This document shows, piece after piece, positions 1 to 8,388 of a stretch of DNA of 47,203 bases. The notes below the pieces were generated by a model. The model saw nothing but the letters and a program-made list of their open reading frames with translations, was not told the DNA's origin and did no database searches. Both the position numbers and the translations under genes were made by a program. The stretch's first letter is position 1. The number at the start of each line of letters is the position of its first letter. The stretch covers positions 1-47,203 of the forward strand of contig DRHS01000011.1 in NCBI GenBank assembly GCA_011053095.1, written 5' to 3'. This DNA is from Bacteroides sp. (GTDB taxonomy: Bacteria; Bacteroidota; Bacteroidia; Bacteroidales; SM23-62).

Positions 1-61
1 CAAAATATGCACTTAAATCACTCTACACGGGGTTCTATTTTGCGTTAAAATCATATTTATC

Positions 62-73
62 GGCAATATTGCC
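62..73. promoter_or_regulatory. Perfect 12-bp palindrome upstream of the sugar-acid operon
   Basis: GGCAATATTGCC is identical to its own reverse complement. It lies about 120 bp before the first start codon of the plus-strand operon and about 20 bp before a second, larger dyad. Its size and position suit a dimeric repressor or activator site, but no regulator gene lies in the window, so its function is inference. Confidence 0.35.
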
Positions 74-92
74 ACATCATTTATCAAATTCC

Positions 93-109
93 GAGAATAC
101 AGTATTCTC
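93..109. promoter_or_regulatory. 17-bp dyad (8-1-8), candidate operator
   Basis: GAGAATAC and GTATTCTC are perfect inverted repeats separated by one A. The dyad lies about 85 bp upstream of the first gene of the plus-strand operon (start 194), in a 193-bp region with no gene. Odd-spaced dyads of this size are typical of GntR- or LacI-type operators. No T-run follows, so a terminator is unlikely. A possible -7 element (TATCTTTA, 146-153, one mismatch to TAnnTTTG) follows, but no well-spaced -33 box was seen. Confidence 0.4.
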
Positions 110-193
110 CGTCGTTTGAAAAAGGGGGTTATCGGAGCGGACTCATATCTTTAAATACTCAACCGAAATAATAACACATTAAATCCACTCGAT

Positions 194-1585
194 ATGAAAA
201 ACAATCAAATTTCCAGAAGGTCATTTATTACTAAATCCGGACTGGTTACAGCCGGAGCTACAGTTGGCATGAGCGCGCTGGCAAATTCACGCATACTGGG
301 TGCAAACGAAAAAATCCGTGTTGGATTTATCGGAGTGGGAAACCGAGGTTCACAGTTACTGGGATGGTTTATGGATAATGATGATGTTGAAATAGCCGGT
401 TTAAGCGACGTTTATGAACCATATTTAGCACGTGACCGCTCGGCCGTTCACGAACGCTATCTTGCTCTTGATAAGGTTCCAAAGCTCGATGAGAAATTTC
501 CAAATAAAGTTAAGAGATATAACGATTTCAGGGAATTGCTCGAACAGAAAGATATTGATGCCGTTTGTATAGCCACTCCGGACCATTGGCATGCAGTTCA
601 GACCATTCAGGCCATGGATGCGGGAAAGGACATTTATATAGAGAAACCCCTTACAATTGTTCTCAAGGAGGGGAGGGCGATGGTTGATGCCCAAAAAAGA
701 ACCGGAAAAACGGTTGCTGTGGGACTCAATCGCCGGGGAGCCCCTGTATACCAGAAGCTATCGAAAGAAATTCTTGGTGGGAAAATTGGAAAAGTTTCTA
801 CTGCCCGTGCACTTAGAATCAGCAATATGACCCCGGATGGAATAGGGAAGATGAAACCTGAAGATCCGCCATCAGACTTTGACTGGGACATGTGGCTTGG
901 TCCTCGGCAATTCCGACCATACCAGTATAATATATCCCCTTACTCATTCCGTTGGTGGAAAGAATATTCTTCTCAGATGGGCAATTGGGGCGTTCATTAT
1001 ATGGATGTCCTTAGGTGGATGATGGGAGAAACTGCCCCGAAGTATATTACTGCTCATGGAGGTAAATATGCTGTCAATGATGACCGGGATATTCCTGATA
1101 CCATGGAGGTATTATTTGAATTTGAATCAAACAAGATTATACAGTTTAGCATACATGAAGCCAGCAGTGGTGGCGGTATTCAGGGCGGTGAAGTTGAACT
1201 CAACGGCACAAAGGCCAGCCTTATAGCCAATGAGAGAGGGTATAAATATGTTCCTGCACGAAAAGGACAATTCCAGAAATGGATAAGTCAGATTAAAGAG
1301 GAGGAGTATATACTAAAAGAGGATACCAGCCTGAAAGAGCGGGGGATTTCGGAGAACTCAAGCGTTAACCTCATCAGAAATTTTCTGGATTGCCTGAAAA
1401 CGGGTGATACACCATTGTGTACCCTTGAAGACGGACACAGGTCAACAAGCTTTGCACACCTGGCAAATATTGCCCTTGAAACGGGTCAGAGACTGGAATG
1501 GGATGCAGAAAAAGAATTATTTACAAATAGCAAAAAGGCCAACGAACTTCTACACTACGATTATCGTGAACCCTGGAAACTTTAG
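194..1585 (+). CDS. Exported Gfo/Idh/MocA-family NAD(P)-dependent oxidoreductase
   Basis: This is a 463-residue protein with a twin-arginine-type signal: SRRSF at residues 7-11, then a hydrophobic stretch to about 30. The Rossmann motif GVGNRG is at 47-52. The family EKP motif is at 150-152, where the lysine is the usual catalytic residue, and the GNWGVH segment ends at H268. The family oxidises or reduces sugar and inositol hydroxyls using a tightly held NAD(P). The Tat signal predicts folding with cofactor in the cytoplasm and export to the periplasm. It is first in a tight run: the next gene starts 6 nt after its stop. The exact substrate is unknown. Exported members of this family paired with isomerase-like TIM barrels act on 3-keto-glycosides in gut Bacteroides, so that chemistry is plausible here. 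Confidence 0.9.
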   Translation: MKNNQISRRSFITKSGLVTAGATVGMSALANSRILGANEKIRVGFIGVGNRGSQLLGWFMDNDDVEIAGLSDVYEPYLARDRSAVHERYLALDKVPKLDEKFPNKVKRYNDFRELLEQKDIDAVCIATPDHWHAVQTIQAMDAGKDIYIEKPLTIVLKEGRAMVDAQKRTGKTVAVGLNRRGAPVYQKLSKEILGGKIGKVSTARALRISNMTPDGIGKMKPEDPPSDFDWDMWLGPRQFRPYQYNISPYSFRWWKEYSSQMGNWGVHYMDVLRWMMGETAPKYITAHGGKYAVNDDRDIPDTMEVLFEFESNKIIQFSIHEASSGGGIQGGEVELNGTKASLIANERGYKYVPARKGQFQKWISQIKEEEYILKEDTSLKERGISENSSVNLIRNFLDCLKTGDTPLCTLEDGHRSTSFAHLANIALETGQRLEWDAEKELFTNSKKANELLHYDYREPWKL

Positions 1586-1591
1586 ACCATT

Positions 1592-2563
1592 ATGAAAGAC
1601 CGCAGAGAATTCATAAAAAAAACCGCACTTACCGGAATGGGACTTAGTCTGGCAGGATCCTCCCTGCTTAATGGATCTCCCGGATTAAGCCAACCTCCTT
1701 CTCTAAATGAGATCAAATTTCCGGTATGCACTTTTACAAAACCCCTTCAGTTTCTTGGATATGAGGATCTTGCGGATATACTGGCCGAATCTGGAATGGA
1801 CGGTGCCGACCTTGGTGTGAGAATGGGCGCCCATGTGGAACCGGAAAGGGTAGAGGATGAACTTCCCAGGGCTGTTGAGGTATTAGGGAGCAGGGGCATC
1901 CAGGTTCCCATGATGGTGACCCGGATAAATGATCCTGCAGATCCCACAGCTGAACCAGTCCTGAAAACAGCCTCTGAACAGGGTATAGGAATCTATCGTA
2001 TGGCATATTATAAATATGATTTACAGCTTGGAATTGAAAAGAACCTTGAGATAAACAAATCTAAACTTAAGGGACTCGCAGAGATCAATGAGAAACACAA
2101 AATCCACGGAGCCTACCAGAACCACAACGGCCGATATGTCGGTTCACCTGTATGGGACTTATGGATTCTTTTGAAAGACCTGGATCCTCAGTGGACTGGA
2201 TGTCAGTATGATATACGGCATGCTGTAGCGGAAGGTGCAAATTCATGGACCCTGGGAATTGAGCTTCTGAAAAAACATATCAAATGTGTCGTGGTAAAGG
2301 ATTTTAAATGGGAAAAGATAAATGGAAAATGGAAAATGGTGAATGTTCCCCTCGGAGAGGGAATGGTGGACTTTGATGAGTTTTTAGGGTATCTTAAGAA
2401 TTTTTCTTTTGAGGGACCCGTGGACATTCATTGTGAATACCCGTTTTTTGACAGTAAAGACAAGTCCCTGACCCTCGAACAGAAAAGGAAAGCAGCACTT
2501 TCGTATATGAAAAAGGATGTAGAATTCATTCGTCAGAAAATGATGGAATTTGGACTTAATTAA
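1592..2563 (+). CDS. Exported sugar phosphate isomerase/epimerase-like TIM barrel (AP endonuclease 2 superfamily)
   Basis: This is a 323-residue protein beginning MKDRREFIKK, a twin-arginine-like export signal followed by a hydrophobic segment to about residue 27. The rest resembles the xylose isomerase-like TIM barrel family. Likely metal ligands lie in YQNHNG (near 176), the YDIRHA segment (D206, H209), VKDF (near 235) and HCEY (E282). The family performs keto/aldose isomerisation, epimerisation or lyase reactions through a metal-bound enediolate. Despite the usual family name, an exported member is unlikely to use a phosphorylated substrate. It is 6 nt downstream of the Gfo/Idh gene and 10 nt upstream of the enolase-superfamily gene, so the three probably act in sequence on one sugar in the periplasm. 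Confidence 0.85.
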   Translation: MKDRREFIKKTALTGMGLSLAGSSLLNGSPGLSQPPSLNEIKFPVCTFTKPLQFLGYEDLADILAESGMDGADLGVRMGAHVEPERVEDELPRAVEVLGSRGIQVPMMVTRINDPADPTAEPVLKTASEQGIGIYRMAYYKYDLQLGIEKNLEINKSKLKGLAEINEKHKIHGAYQNHNGRYVGSPVWDLWILLKDLDPQWTGCQYDIRHAVAEGANSWTLGIELLKKHIKCVVVKDFKWEKINGKWKMVNVPLGEGMVDFDEFLGYLKNFSFEGPVDIHCEYPFFDSKDKSLTLEQKRKAALSYMKKDVEFIRQKMMEFGLN

Positions 2564-2573
2564 AACCAATCCC

Positions 2574-3965
2574 ATGTTAACAAGAAGAGAATTCGTAAAA
2601 AAAACCGGCACAATTGCAGCTGTCTCCTCCCTGGGACTGGCTTCAACTGTGTGTAAAACTAAAAACAGATCCATGCTACCAATATCGATACAGAATGTAG
2701 ATTCTAATTTTGAACGCGAACCCCTTATCAGGCCCTTTGGATTCAAGGGAGGGTATATGTCTGAGATATGGCAGACTATGAGCTGGATGCAGAGTACATC
2801 AGGGATCGAAAAAGTTGGATTGTGCACTCAGAATGTACTTTGGTCTGATGCAAAAGTATTTGGCGCTCACTCGGAGGCGGGTGGTAATTCAATTATGTAC
2901 CTGCTTACCGAAAGGGCAATGCAGATAGTGAAAGGGCAGAAATTCACTTCACCGGTTGAGCTTCTTGATACAATCCTTGAAGAGGTCTATAATTATGGGG
3001 TGCAGATTACAGGGAATCCTGATCTGAGAAAGACATTTGCCCTGAATGCCCTTGTCGGACTTGATAATGCCGCATGGTTGCTATACGCCGCTGAAAACGG
3101 GATTACAAATTTTGATGACCTTATCCCTGAAGAATTCAAGCCTGCTCTCTCTCATCATCATGAGAAAGTGGCAAGTATTCCCCTTATGGCCTATTCCATT
3201 CCCATAAGTGAAATCAAGGAGGCAGCAGACCAGGGATACTTTTTCATGAAGATAAAAATAGGCCAACCAGGTACCCAGGAAGAAATGTTGGAGAAGGATA
3301 AAGCCAGGTTGAGCGAGATCCATAATGCGATCGGCCATATGGAAACAGAGTATTCAGAAAACGGAAAACTTCCGTATTATTTTGATGCCAATGGAAGGTA
3401 CGAGGAGAAAGAATCCCTTCTCCGCCTGTTGGATCATGCAAAAAAGATCGGAGCATACGATCAGATAGCTGTTATTGAAGAACCGTTCCCGGAAGAAAAG
3501 GAAATTGATGTATCCGATATCGAGATAAGGCTTGCAGCAGATGAGTCAGCCCATACAGATGAAGATGCACTGAAAAGAATTGAAATGGGTTACAGTGCAA
3601 TCGCCTTGAAGGCAATTGCCAAAACCATGAGCATGACCATGAAGATCGCAAATGTTGCAAAAAAACATGATGTACCCTGCTTTTGTGCAGATCTCACTGT
3701 AAATCCGATACTGGTGGACTGGAACAAGGCAGTAGCTTCAAGGCTGGATCCTTTTCCGGGACTTGGAATCGGACTGCTTGAAACCAACGGGCACCAGAAT
3801 TATAAAAACTGGGAAACTATGTTCACATACCATCCATTCAACGGAGCTTCCTGGACACAAACCAAAAATGGTGTATTTGAACTTAACGATGATTATTACA
3901 AGAAGAGTGGGGGAATACTAACAGAATCGGATCATTATATGAAAATGTTTAATAAAAAGTCCTGA
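2574..3965 (+). CDS. Exported enolase-superfamily enzyme (mandelate racemase / muconate lactonizing type)
   Basis: The ATG at 2574 is preferred over an upstream in-frame TTG at 2550, because it follows the previous stop by 10 nt and puts the export signal MLTRREFVKK at the N-terminus (463 residues). Enolase-superfamily landmarks follow in order: FMKIKIG with K226/K228, the metal ligand D271 in FDAN, E303 in the IEEP segment, the AADES segment (D323/E324) and ALK (K346). The family abstracts a proton alpha to a carboxylate and catalyses racemisation, cycloisomerisation or dehydration of sugar acids. An exported enolase-superfamily protein is unusual. Its stop overlaps the next start (TGATG), which implies translational coupling to the DlgD-like reductase. 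Substrate unknown; a sugar-acid dehydratase or epimerase is the best guess. Confidence 0.85.
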   Translation: MLTRREFVKKTGTIAAVSSLGLASTVCKTKNRSMLPISIQNVDSNFEREPLIRPFGFKGGYMSEIWQTMSWMQSTSGIEKVGLCTQNVLWSDAKVFGAHSEAGGNSIMYLLTERAMQIVKGQKFTSPVELLDTILEEVYNYGVQITGNPDLRKTFALNALVGLDNAAWLLYAAENGITNFDDLIPEEFKPALSHHHEKVASIPLMAYSIPISEIKEAADQGYFFMKIKIGQPGTQEEMLEKDKARLSEIHNAIGHMETEYSENGKLPYYFDANGRYEEKESLLRLLDHAKKIGAYDQIAVIEEPFPEEKEIDVSDIEIRLAADESAHTDEDALKRIEMGYSAIALKAIAKTMSMTMKIANVAKKHDVPCFCADLTVNPILVDWNKAVASRLDPFPGLGIGLLETNGHQNYKNWETMFTYHPFNGASWTQTKNGVFELNDDYYKKSGGILTESDHYMKMFNKKS

Positions 3966-4981
3966 TGGCAGATACAAGCACACGCCGGATTGATTACAAG
4001 GAAATTAAAAACACCCTGTATGGTGTCCTTCTGAAGAATGGATTCTCGAAAGAGGATGCTGATATTTGTTCAGGTCTGTTCACAGATACCAGCCTTGACG
4101 GTGTTTACTCACACGGTTTGAACCGTTTCCCGCTTTTTATTGAGAATGTCAGGAAAGGTTTTGTCAAACCGGATAAGCAGCCAACCCTTAAACAATCTCT
4201 GAATAATTTTGAGAAATGGGATGGTAACCTGGGACCCGGAAATCTGAATGCAAAGTTTTGTATGGACAGGGCCATTAATCTGGCCAGGGAGTATGGAACG
4301 GGAATCGTTTCAATCGGAAACTCCAATCACTGGCTTAGAGGCGGGGCCTACGGTCTGCAGGCTGCAAATCAAAACTGCATCGGTATCTGTATGACCAATA
4401 CCATGCCCAATATGCCTCCATGGGGAGGTAAAAAAACAACCATTGGGAACAATCCGTTCATCATTTCAGTTCCACATAAACCCTACCCGGTTCTGCTTGA
4501 TATGGCCATGTCACAGTTTTCCTATGGGAAATTCGAGATTCTGAGAGAGCAGGGCAAAATGCTGCCCATGGACGGGGGATATAACAAGGATTTTGAGCTC
4601 ACCAATGATCCGGACCAGATCCTTGAATCAATGATGGCCCTGCCAATGGGTTACTGGAAGGGATCAGGACTTGCTATTATGATAGATATGCTTGTAGCTG
4701 TTCTTTCAGGAGGAATGACAACCTCAGAGATTGGAGAACTTGAAGCAGAGTATGGACTTTCACAGTTGTTTATTGCCCTGGATACTGAACAGTTGTCAAA
4801 TGTAGGTTTAGCTGATAGAATTATACAATCAATTATTGATTCTGTCAATAACACAAATCCGATCGAATCTGGTGGTAATGTATTTCACCCGGGTGAGCAA
4901 ACATATCTGAGAAGACTTGAGAATGAGAAGCTGGGCATTCCTGTGAATCCGGATAAGTGGAAACAAATTACAGAACTGTAG
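3965..4981 (+). CDS. dlgD: 2,3-diketo-L-gulonate reductase-like protein (Ldh/YiaK family)
   Basis: This is a 338-residue malate/L-lactate dehydrogenase-family (Ldh_2) protein without a signal peptide, so cytosolic. It closely resembles E. coli YiaK/DlgD by eye: VYSHG with the catalytic histidine at H50, NRFP just after it, WDG and NHW motifs, a PPWGGKK segment, and PMGYWKGSG in the C-terminal half. DlgD reduces 2,3-diketo-L-gulonate to 3-dehydro-L-gulonate with NAD(P)H. Its start codon overlaps the enolase-superfamily stop by one base. In context it would take up the chain after substrate oxidation outside the cytoplasm. The precise diketo acid used could differ from the E. coli substrate; family assignment is firm. 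Confidence 0.88.
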   Translation: MADTSTRRIDYKEIKNTLYGVLLKNGFSKEDADICSGLFTDTSLDGVYSHGLNRFPLFIENVRKGFVKPDKQPTLKQSLNNFEKWDGNLGPGNLNAKFCMDRAINLAREYGTGIVSIGNSNHWLRGGAYGLQAANQNCIGICMTNTMPNMPPWGGKKTTIGNNPFIISVPHKPYPVLLDMAMSQFSYGKFEILREQGKMLPMDGGYNKDFELTNDPDQILESMMALPMGYWKGSGLAIMIDMLVAVLSGGMTTSEIGELEAEYGLSQLFIALDTEQLSNVGLADRIIQSIIDSVNNTNPIESGGNVFHPGEQTYLRRLENEKLGIPVNPDKWKQITEL

Positions 4982-5049
4982 TTCTGCAGCATACGAAATA
5001 TTTTTTATAGCGAATATTGAGTTTATTGAATATTTAGGTTTATTGCATA

Positions 5050-6552
5050 ATGAAATTTTCAGTAAAATATATCGGGCTGTTTCTGGGTATTCTGTTTTTT
5101 CTTTTTATCCTTCTTTTTACTGACTTGAAACCAGGCCATCCTGAAGTCACCCGGACCCTCGCTGTTGCAGTGCTTATGGCTACCTGGTGGGTCACGGAAG
5201 CCATCCCTCTCTCTATAACTGCCCTCATTCCCCTGGTAGCTTTCCCTATGCTTGGGATACTGAATGGAAAGGAAGTCTCTTCAACCTATATCAATCATAT
5301 CATATTTATTTTTATCGGTGGATTCATTATGGCTCTTGCCATGGAAAAATGGAACCTCCATAAAAGAATTGCACTCAAAATACTCATGGTCATTGGGGTA
5401 AGTCCCGGGAGGATTCTGTTTGGTTTTATGCTGGCAACTGTATTTCTGTCAATGTGGATATCCAATACAGCTACCACCATGATGATGATCCCGATCGTGA
5501 TGTCTGTCATTGTCAGCCTGGAAGAAACTGTTAGTGGAAAAAACATGTCCAAATATGCCACCGGTCTGTTCCTGGCTATCGCTTACAGCGCTTCGGTGGG
5601 AGGGATGACCACTCTTGTGGGATCTCCCACCAACCTGATTTTCCCCAAGATACTGACCTTGATGTACCCTGGTGCCCCCGAAACATCCTTTGCAGACTGG
5701 TTCTTTTTTGCGCTTCCCATTACATTGATAATGTTTGCAGCCATATGGTTGGTGGTATATTTTATTTACCGGCCGAAAGAAAAATGGACGGGCATCGATC
5801 AGCAACATTTCAAAGAACAGTACCGGGAACTTGGAAGAACAAGTTTCGAGGAAAAAATAGTTCTCTCCTTGTTTGTTTCTCTGGCCCTGCTATGGATCTT
5901 TCGTGCCGGTATTGAATTTGACAATTTTCGCATTCCCGGTTGGTCCTCCCTTTTCGGACATCCGGAATACATAAATGATGGCACTGCAGCCATGCTTATT
6001 GGCATTATTCTCTTTATAATACCAACACGATCAAAAAGTGCAAAGAGGATAATGGACTGGAAGACTGCACATAAACTACCATGGAACATCGTTCTATTAT
6101 TCGGCGGTGGGTTTGCCCTTGCCAGGGGATTTCAGTCCAGCGGCCTGGCTCTCTGGTTTGGTGAACAACTTTCCTGGACCCAATCCATCCACCCCCTGTT
6201 GATTCTTCTGGCTGTTGTGACCCTGATGTCATTCCTTACTGAACTAACATCAAATGTGGCCTCTACACAAATGCTGCTGCCTGTTTTTGCAGCGCTTGCC
6301 GTTACCAGCGGGAATAATCCTATTTTATTCATGATACCGGCCACTCTTGCATCATCACTCGCCTTCATGCTGCCGACTGCAACCCCGCCAAATGCAATCA
6401 TTTTTGGTACTGATAAAATACGGATTGGGACCATGATAAGGACCGGCTTCCTTTTAAATATGCTGGGAATAATTGTTGTGGTCATAGTAACCTGGCTGTC
6501 AGGGGAAAAGCATTTCGATATTGTACCCGGGGTGATGCCTGATTGGTTATAG
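5050..6552 (+). CDS. DASS/SLC13-family sodium:carboxylate symporter
   Basis: This is a 500-residue polytopic membrane protein with 11 or more hydrophobic segments. The N-terminal WWVTEAIPLSITALIP segment (about 38-53) is characteristic of SLC13/CitT transporters. Two inverted-repeat sodium and substrate motifs are present: SNTATTMM followed by GSPTN, and SNVASTQML followed by ATPPN. The family moves di- or tricarboxylates or sulfate with sodium. It lies 68 nt after the DlgD-like gene on the same strand, so a sugar-acid or other dicarboxylate product of the exported enzymes is a reasonable cargo. Its 3' end is 4 nt from the convergent aldolase gene. Confidence 0.9.
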   Translation: MKFSVKYIGLFLGILFFLFILLFTDLKPGHPEVTRTLAVAVLMATWWVTEAIPLSITALIPLVAFPMLGILNGKEVSSTYINHIIFIFIGGFIMALAMEKWNLHKRIALKILMVIGVSPGRILFGFMLATVFLSMWISNTATTMMMIPIVMSVIVSLEETVSGKNMSKYATGLFLAIAYSASVGGMTTLVGSPTNLIFPKILTLMYPGAPETSFADWFFFALPITLIMFAAIWLVVYFIYRPKEKWTGIDQQHFKEQYRELGRTSFEEKIVLSLFVSLALLWIFRAGIEFDNFRIPGWSSLFGHPEYINDGTAAMLIGIILFIIPTRSKSAKRIMDWKTAHKLPWNIVLLFGGGFALARGFQSSGLALWFGEQLSWTQSIHPLLILLAVVTLMSFLTELTSNVASTQMLLPVFAALAVTSGNNPILFMIPATLASSLAFMLPTATPPNAIIFGTDKIRIGTMIRTGFLLNMLGIIVVVIVTWLSGEKHFDIVPGVMPDWL

Positions 6553-6556
6553 TTTC

Positions 6557-7438
6557 TCAGTCCAGTTTCTTCAGCAATGCCAGCAGCTCTTTATTTCTGA
6601 TTTCCTCAAGCGGAGCAAGCGGCATCCTTGCAGGGCCGCCATACAGTCCAATGCTGTCTATCGCAGACTTTAAAGCCGGTATTCCCCATTGTCTGGTCAC
6701 AAAGGTGTTCAGGGCAATGACAGATTTCTGAATTTTTACGGCCTCTTTGAGCTTACCCTGTAAGAATGCATTCATAAGGTCAAGGCATTTCTGCGGGCGG
6801 ATATTGGCCAGGGCAAGGATCCCACCGGCAGCTCCGGCCTCCAGGGCAGGAAATAAGAAATTCGCCGATCCTATAAGGGTTTGGAAATCATCGCCGGTTT
6901 CCTTGATCACCCGGCTCATTTTTTCCATATCACCTCCTGAGTCCTTTAATCCGATGACATTGGAATGAACTGAAATCCGCAGGATTAATTCTGCATCCAT
7001 ATCCACTCCTGAATTGGCTGGCATATTATAAATAATGACCGGTATGGGTGATTCATCCGCAACAGTATGATAATGATTCACCAGAACATCGGGAGTCATC
7101 TGGCCTTTGTAATAAAAAGGATTTAGCACAAGCGCGGCATCTGCTCCGTGTTTTCCGGCGAGTCTTGTCAGCCGGACAGTTTCCCTGGTTGATTGTCCCC
7201 CGCAACCAGCTATCACAATCTTCCCGTAAGGCACAGCTTCTCTGGCAATTGCATAAACCTCTTCTTTTTCCTTGTCTTCGAGCATAACCAGTTCACCGTT
7301 TGAACCAAGGACCAACACACCAGTAAGGTCATATTTCATGAGAAATTCAATATTCTCGCGGATCATTTCCGGGTAGAGTTCCTCATTGACATGAAAGGAG
7401 GTGGGAAGTGGAGGAATTATTCCCTCAAGATTTATCAT
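6557..7438 (-). CDS. Dihydrodipicolinate synthase-family aldolase, HOGA1-like (4-hydroxy-2-oxoglutarate aldolase type)
   Basis: This is a 293-residue class I aldolase of the DapA/NanA family, with no signal peptide. The Schiff-base lysine is K165 in GLKDSGGD and the partner tyrosine is Y137 in IIYNMPANSG; GSNGE near residue 46 is the pyruvate carboxylate loop. The PANSG and GLKDSGGD motifs and the C-terminal LYGGPARMPL segment resemble the 4-hydroxy-2-oxoglutarate aldolase subgroup (human HOGA1) more than true DapA. Such enzymes cleave a 4-hydroxy-2-oxo acid to pyruvate and an aldehyde. It is convergent with the DASS transporter gene (4 nt apart) and divergent from the nucleotidyltransferase gene. 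It could finish the sugar-acid pathway; a 2-keto-3-deoxy sugar acid aldolase is the main alternative. Confidence 0.88.
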   Translation of the reverse strand: MINLEGIIPPLPTSFHVNEELYPEMIRENIEFLMKYDLTGVLVLGSNGELVMLEDKEKEEVYAIAREAVPYGKIVIAGCGGQSTRETVRLTRLAGKHGADAALVLNPFYYKGQMTPDVLVNHYHTVADESPIPVIIYNMPANSGVDMDAELILRISVHSNVIGLKDSGGDMEKMSRVIKETGDDFQTLIGSANFLFPALEAGAAGGILALANIRPQKCLDLMNAFLQGKLKEAVKIQKSVIALNTFVTRQWGIPALKSAIDSIGLYGGPARMPLAPLEEIRNKELLALLKKLD

Positions 7439-7455
7439 TTAGCAATGGTTTTGAA

Positions 7456-7476
7456 TTCTTACTATAAATATAAGAA
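7456..7476. promoter_or_regulatory. Inverted repeat in the divergent intergenic region
   Basis: TTCTTA and TAAGAA flank a 9-nt AT-rich spacer between the divergent aldolase and nucleotidyltransferase genes (gap 7439-7551). On the minus strand it overlaps TATATTTA, one mismatch from the TAnnTTTG -7 box. It may be a regulator site or chance AT-rich symmetry. Confidence 0.2.
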
Positions 7477-7551
7477 CATATACCACAGAGGACGAAAATA
7501 TATTTTTTCCCTAGTAAAAAAATGATGAAATTAAACGCATAAACAAATGTT

Positions 7552-8388
7552 ATGGAAGTACAAAAGGCTGTAATTACAGCTGCCGGACCCAACCAGAGGA
7601 AACTCCCTCTTCAGACTTTAATTGATAAGGAGGGCATAGAGAAGTCTTTCCTTGAACTTCTTATTGAAGAGGTACTTGCTGCTGGCATCAATGATATCTG
7701 TGTTGTTGTGCAACCGGGTGATGAATTGCCTTATGGCCAGGTCATAGGTGATCATGTACATGGTGTTACCTTTGTACATCAGAAAAAACCACTCGGATAC
7801 GGCCATGCATTATATTCTGCCAGCTCATTTACAGGCAGGGATGCATTCCTCCATCTTGTAGGAGACCATCTTTATGTGAACCGCAGCAGCGAATCCTGTG
7901 CAAAGCACCTTGTTGATTTTGCTGCAAAGCATGAATGTACAGTCTCCACCGTCCAGCCAACCCGTGAAAGCCTGATACCTAATTTTGGAGTAGTAGGAGG
8001 CAGCCGGATGCAGGGAGTGAAAGACGTTTATCAGGTTGAGACTGTAATCGAGAAGCCCACACCTACTGTAGCTGAACAAAAGCTGCTTGTACCCGGACTC
8101 AGGGCCGGACATTACCTCTGTTTCTTTGGTATGCATGTTCTGACTCCGGCAGTTATGGACATTCTGGGTACTGAACTTAAGTCGAGCAATAAAGCCAGCC
8201 TCTCAGCCGCTCTGAACCGGATTGCCCAATCGGAACAATACCTTGCGCTCGAAAAAAATGATTTGAGATACGATATGGGAGAAAAATACGGATTGTTAAA
8301 GGCACAGCTGGCACTTGCCCTGTACGGGAAGGACAGAGACAGGATACTTAATGAACTGGTTGAATTCTTTGCACTGAAGGATGAGTAA
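7552..8388 (+). CDS. GalU-like sugar nucleotidyltransferase with an altered nucleotide-binding signature
   Basis: This is a 278-residue GT-A fold nucleotidyltransferase related to glucose-1-phosphate uridylyltransferase (GalU). Recognisable parts are the N-terminal [20 protein letters not shown] (metal-binding aspartate region), NFGVVGG, VIEKP and the AGHYLCFFG segment. The canonical GxGTRxLPxTKxxPK signature is changed: AGPNQR replaces AGxGTR, the LP is kept, and the TK-PK lysine is not evident. It may therefore use another nucleotide or sugar, or be a non-catalytic partner. Its last 8 bases overlap the start of the 1,108-residue kinase/pyrophosphorylase gene, so the two are almost certainly co-translated and work in one nucleotide-sugar pathway. 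Confidence 0.8.
   Translation: MEVQKAVITAAGPNQRKLPLQTLIDKEGIEKSFLELLIEEVLAAGINDICVVVQPGDELPYGQVIGDHVHGVTFVHQKKPLGYGHALYSASSFTGRDAFLHLVGDHLYVNRSSESCAKHLVDFAAKHECTVSTVQPTRESLIPNFGVVGGSRMQGVKDVYQVETVIEKPTPTVAEQKLLVPGLRAGHYLCFFGMHVLTPAVMDILGTELKSSNKASLSAALNRIAQSEQYLALEKNDLRYDMGEKYGLLKAQLALALYGKDRDRILNELVEFFALKDE

Noticed and set aside
5449-5808. 119-codon minus-strand frame inside the DASS transporter gene
   Set aside because: It is a shadow of a clear membrane-protein gene, with His/Gly-rich low-quality composition and no homology I recognise.
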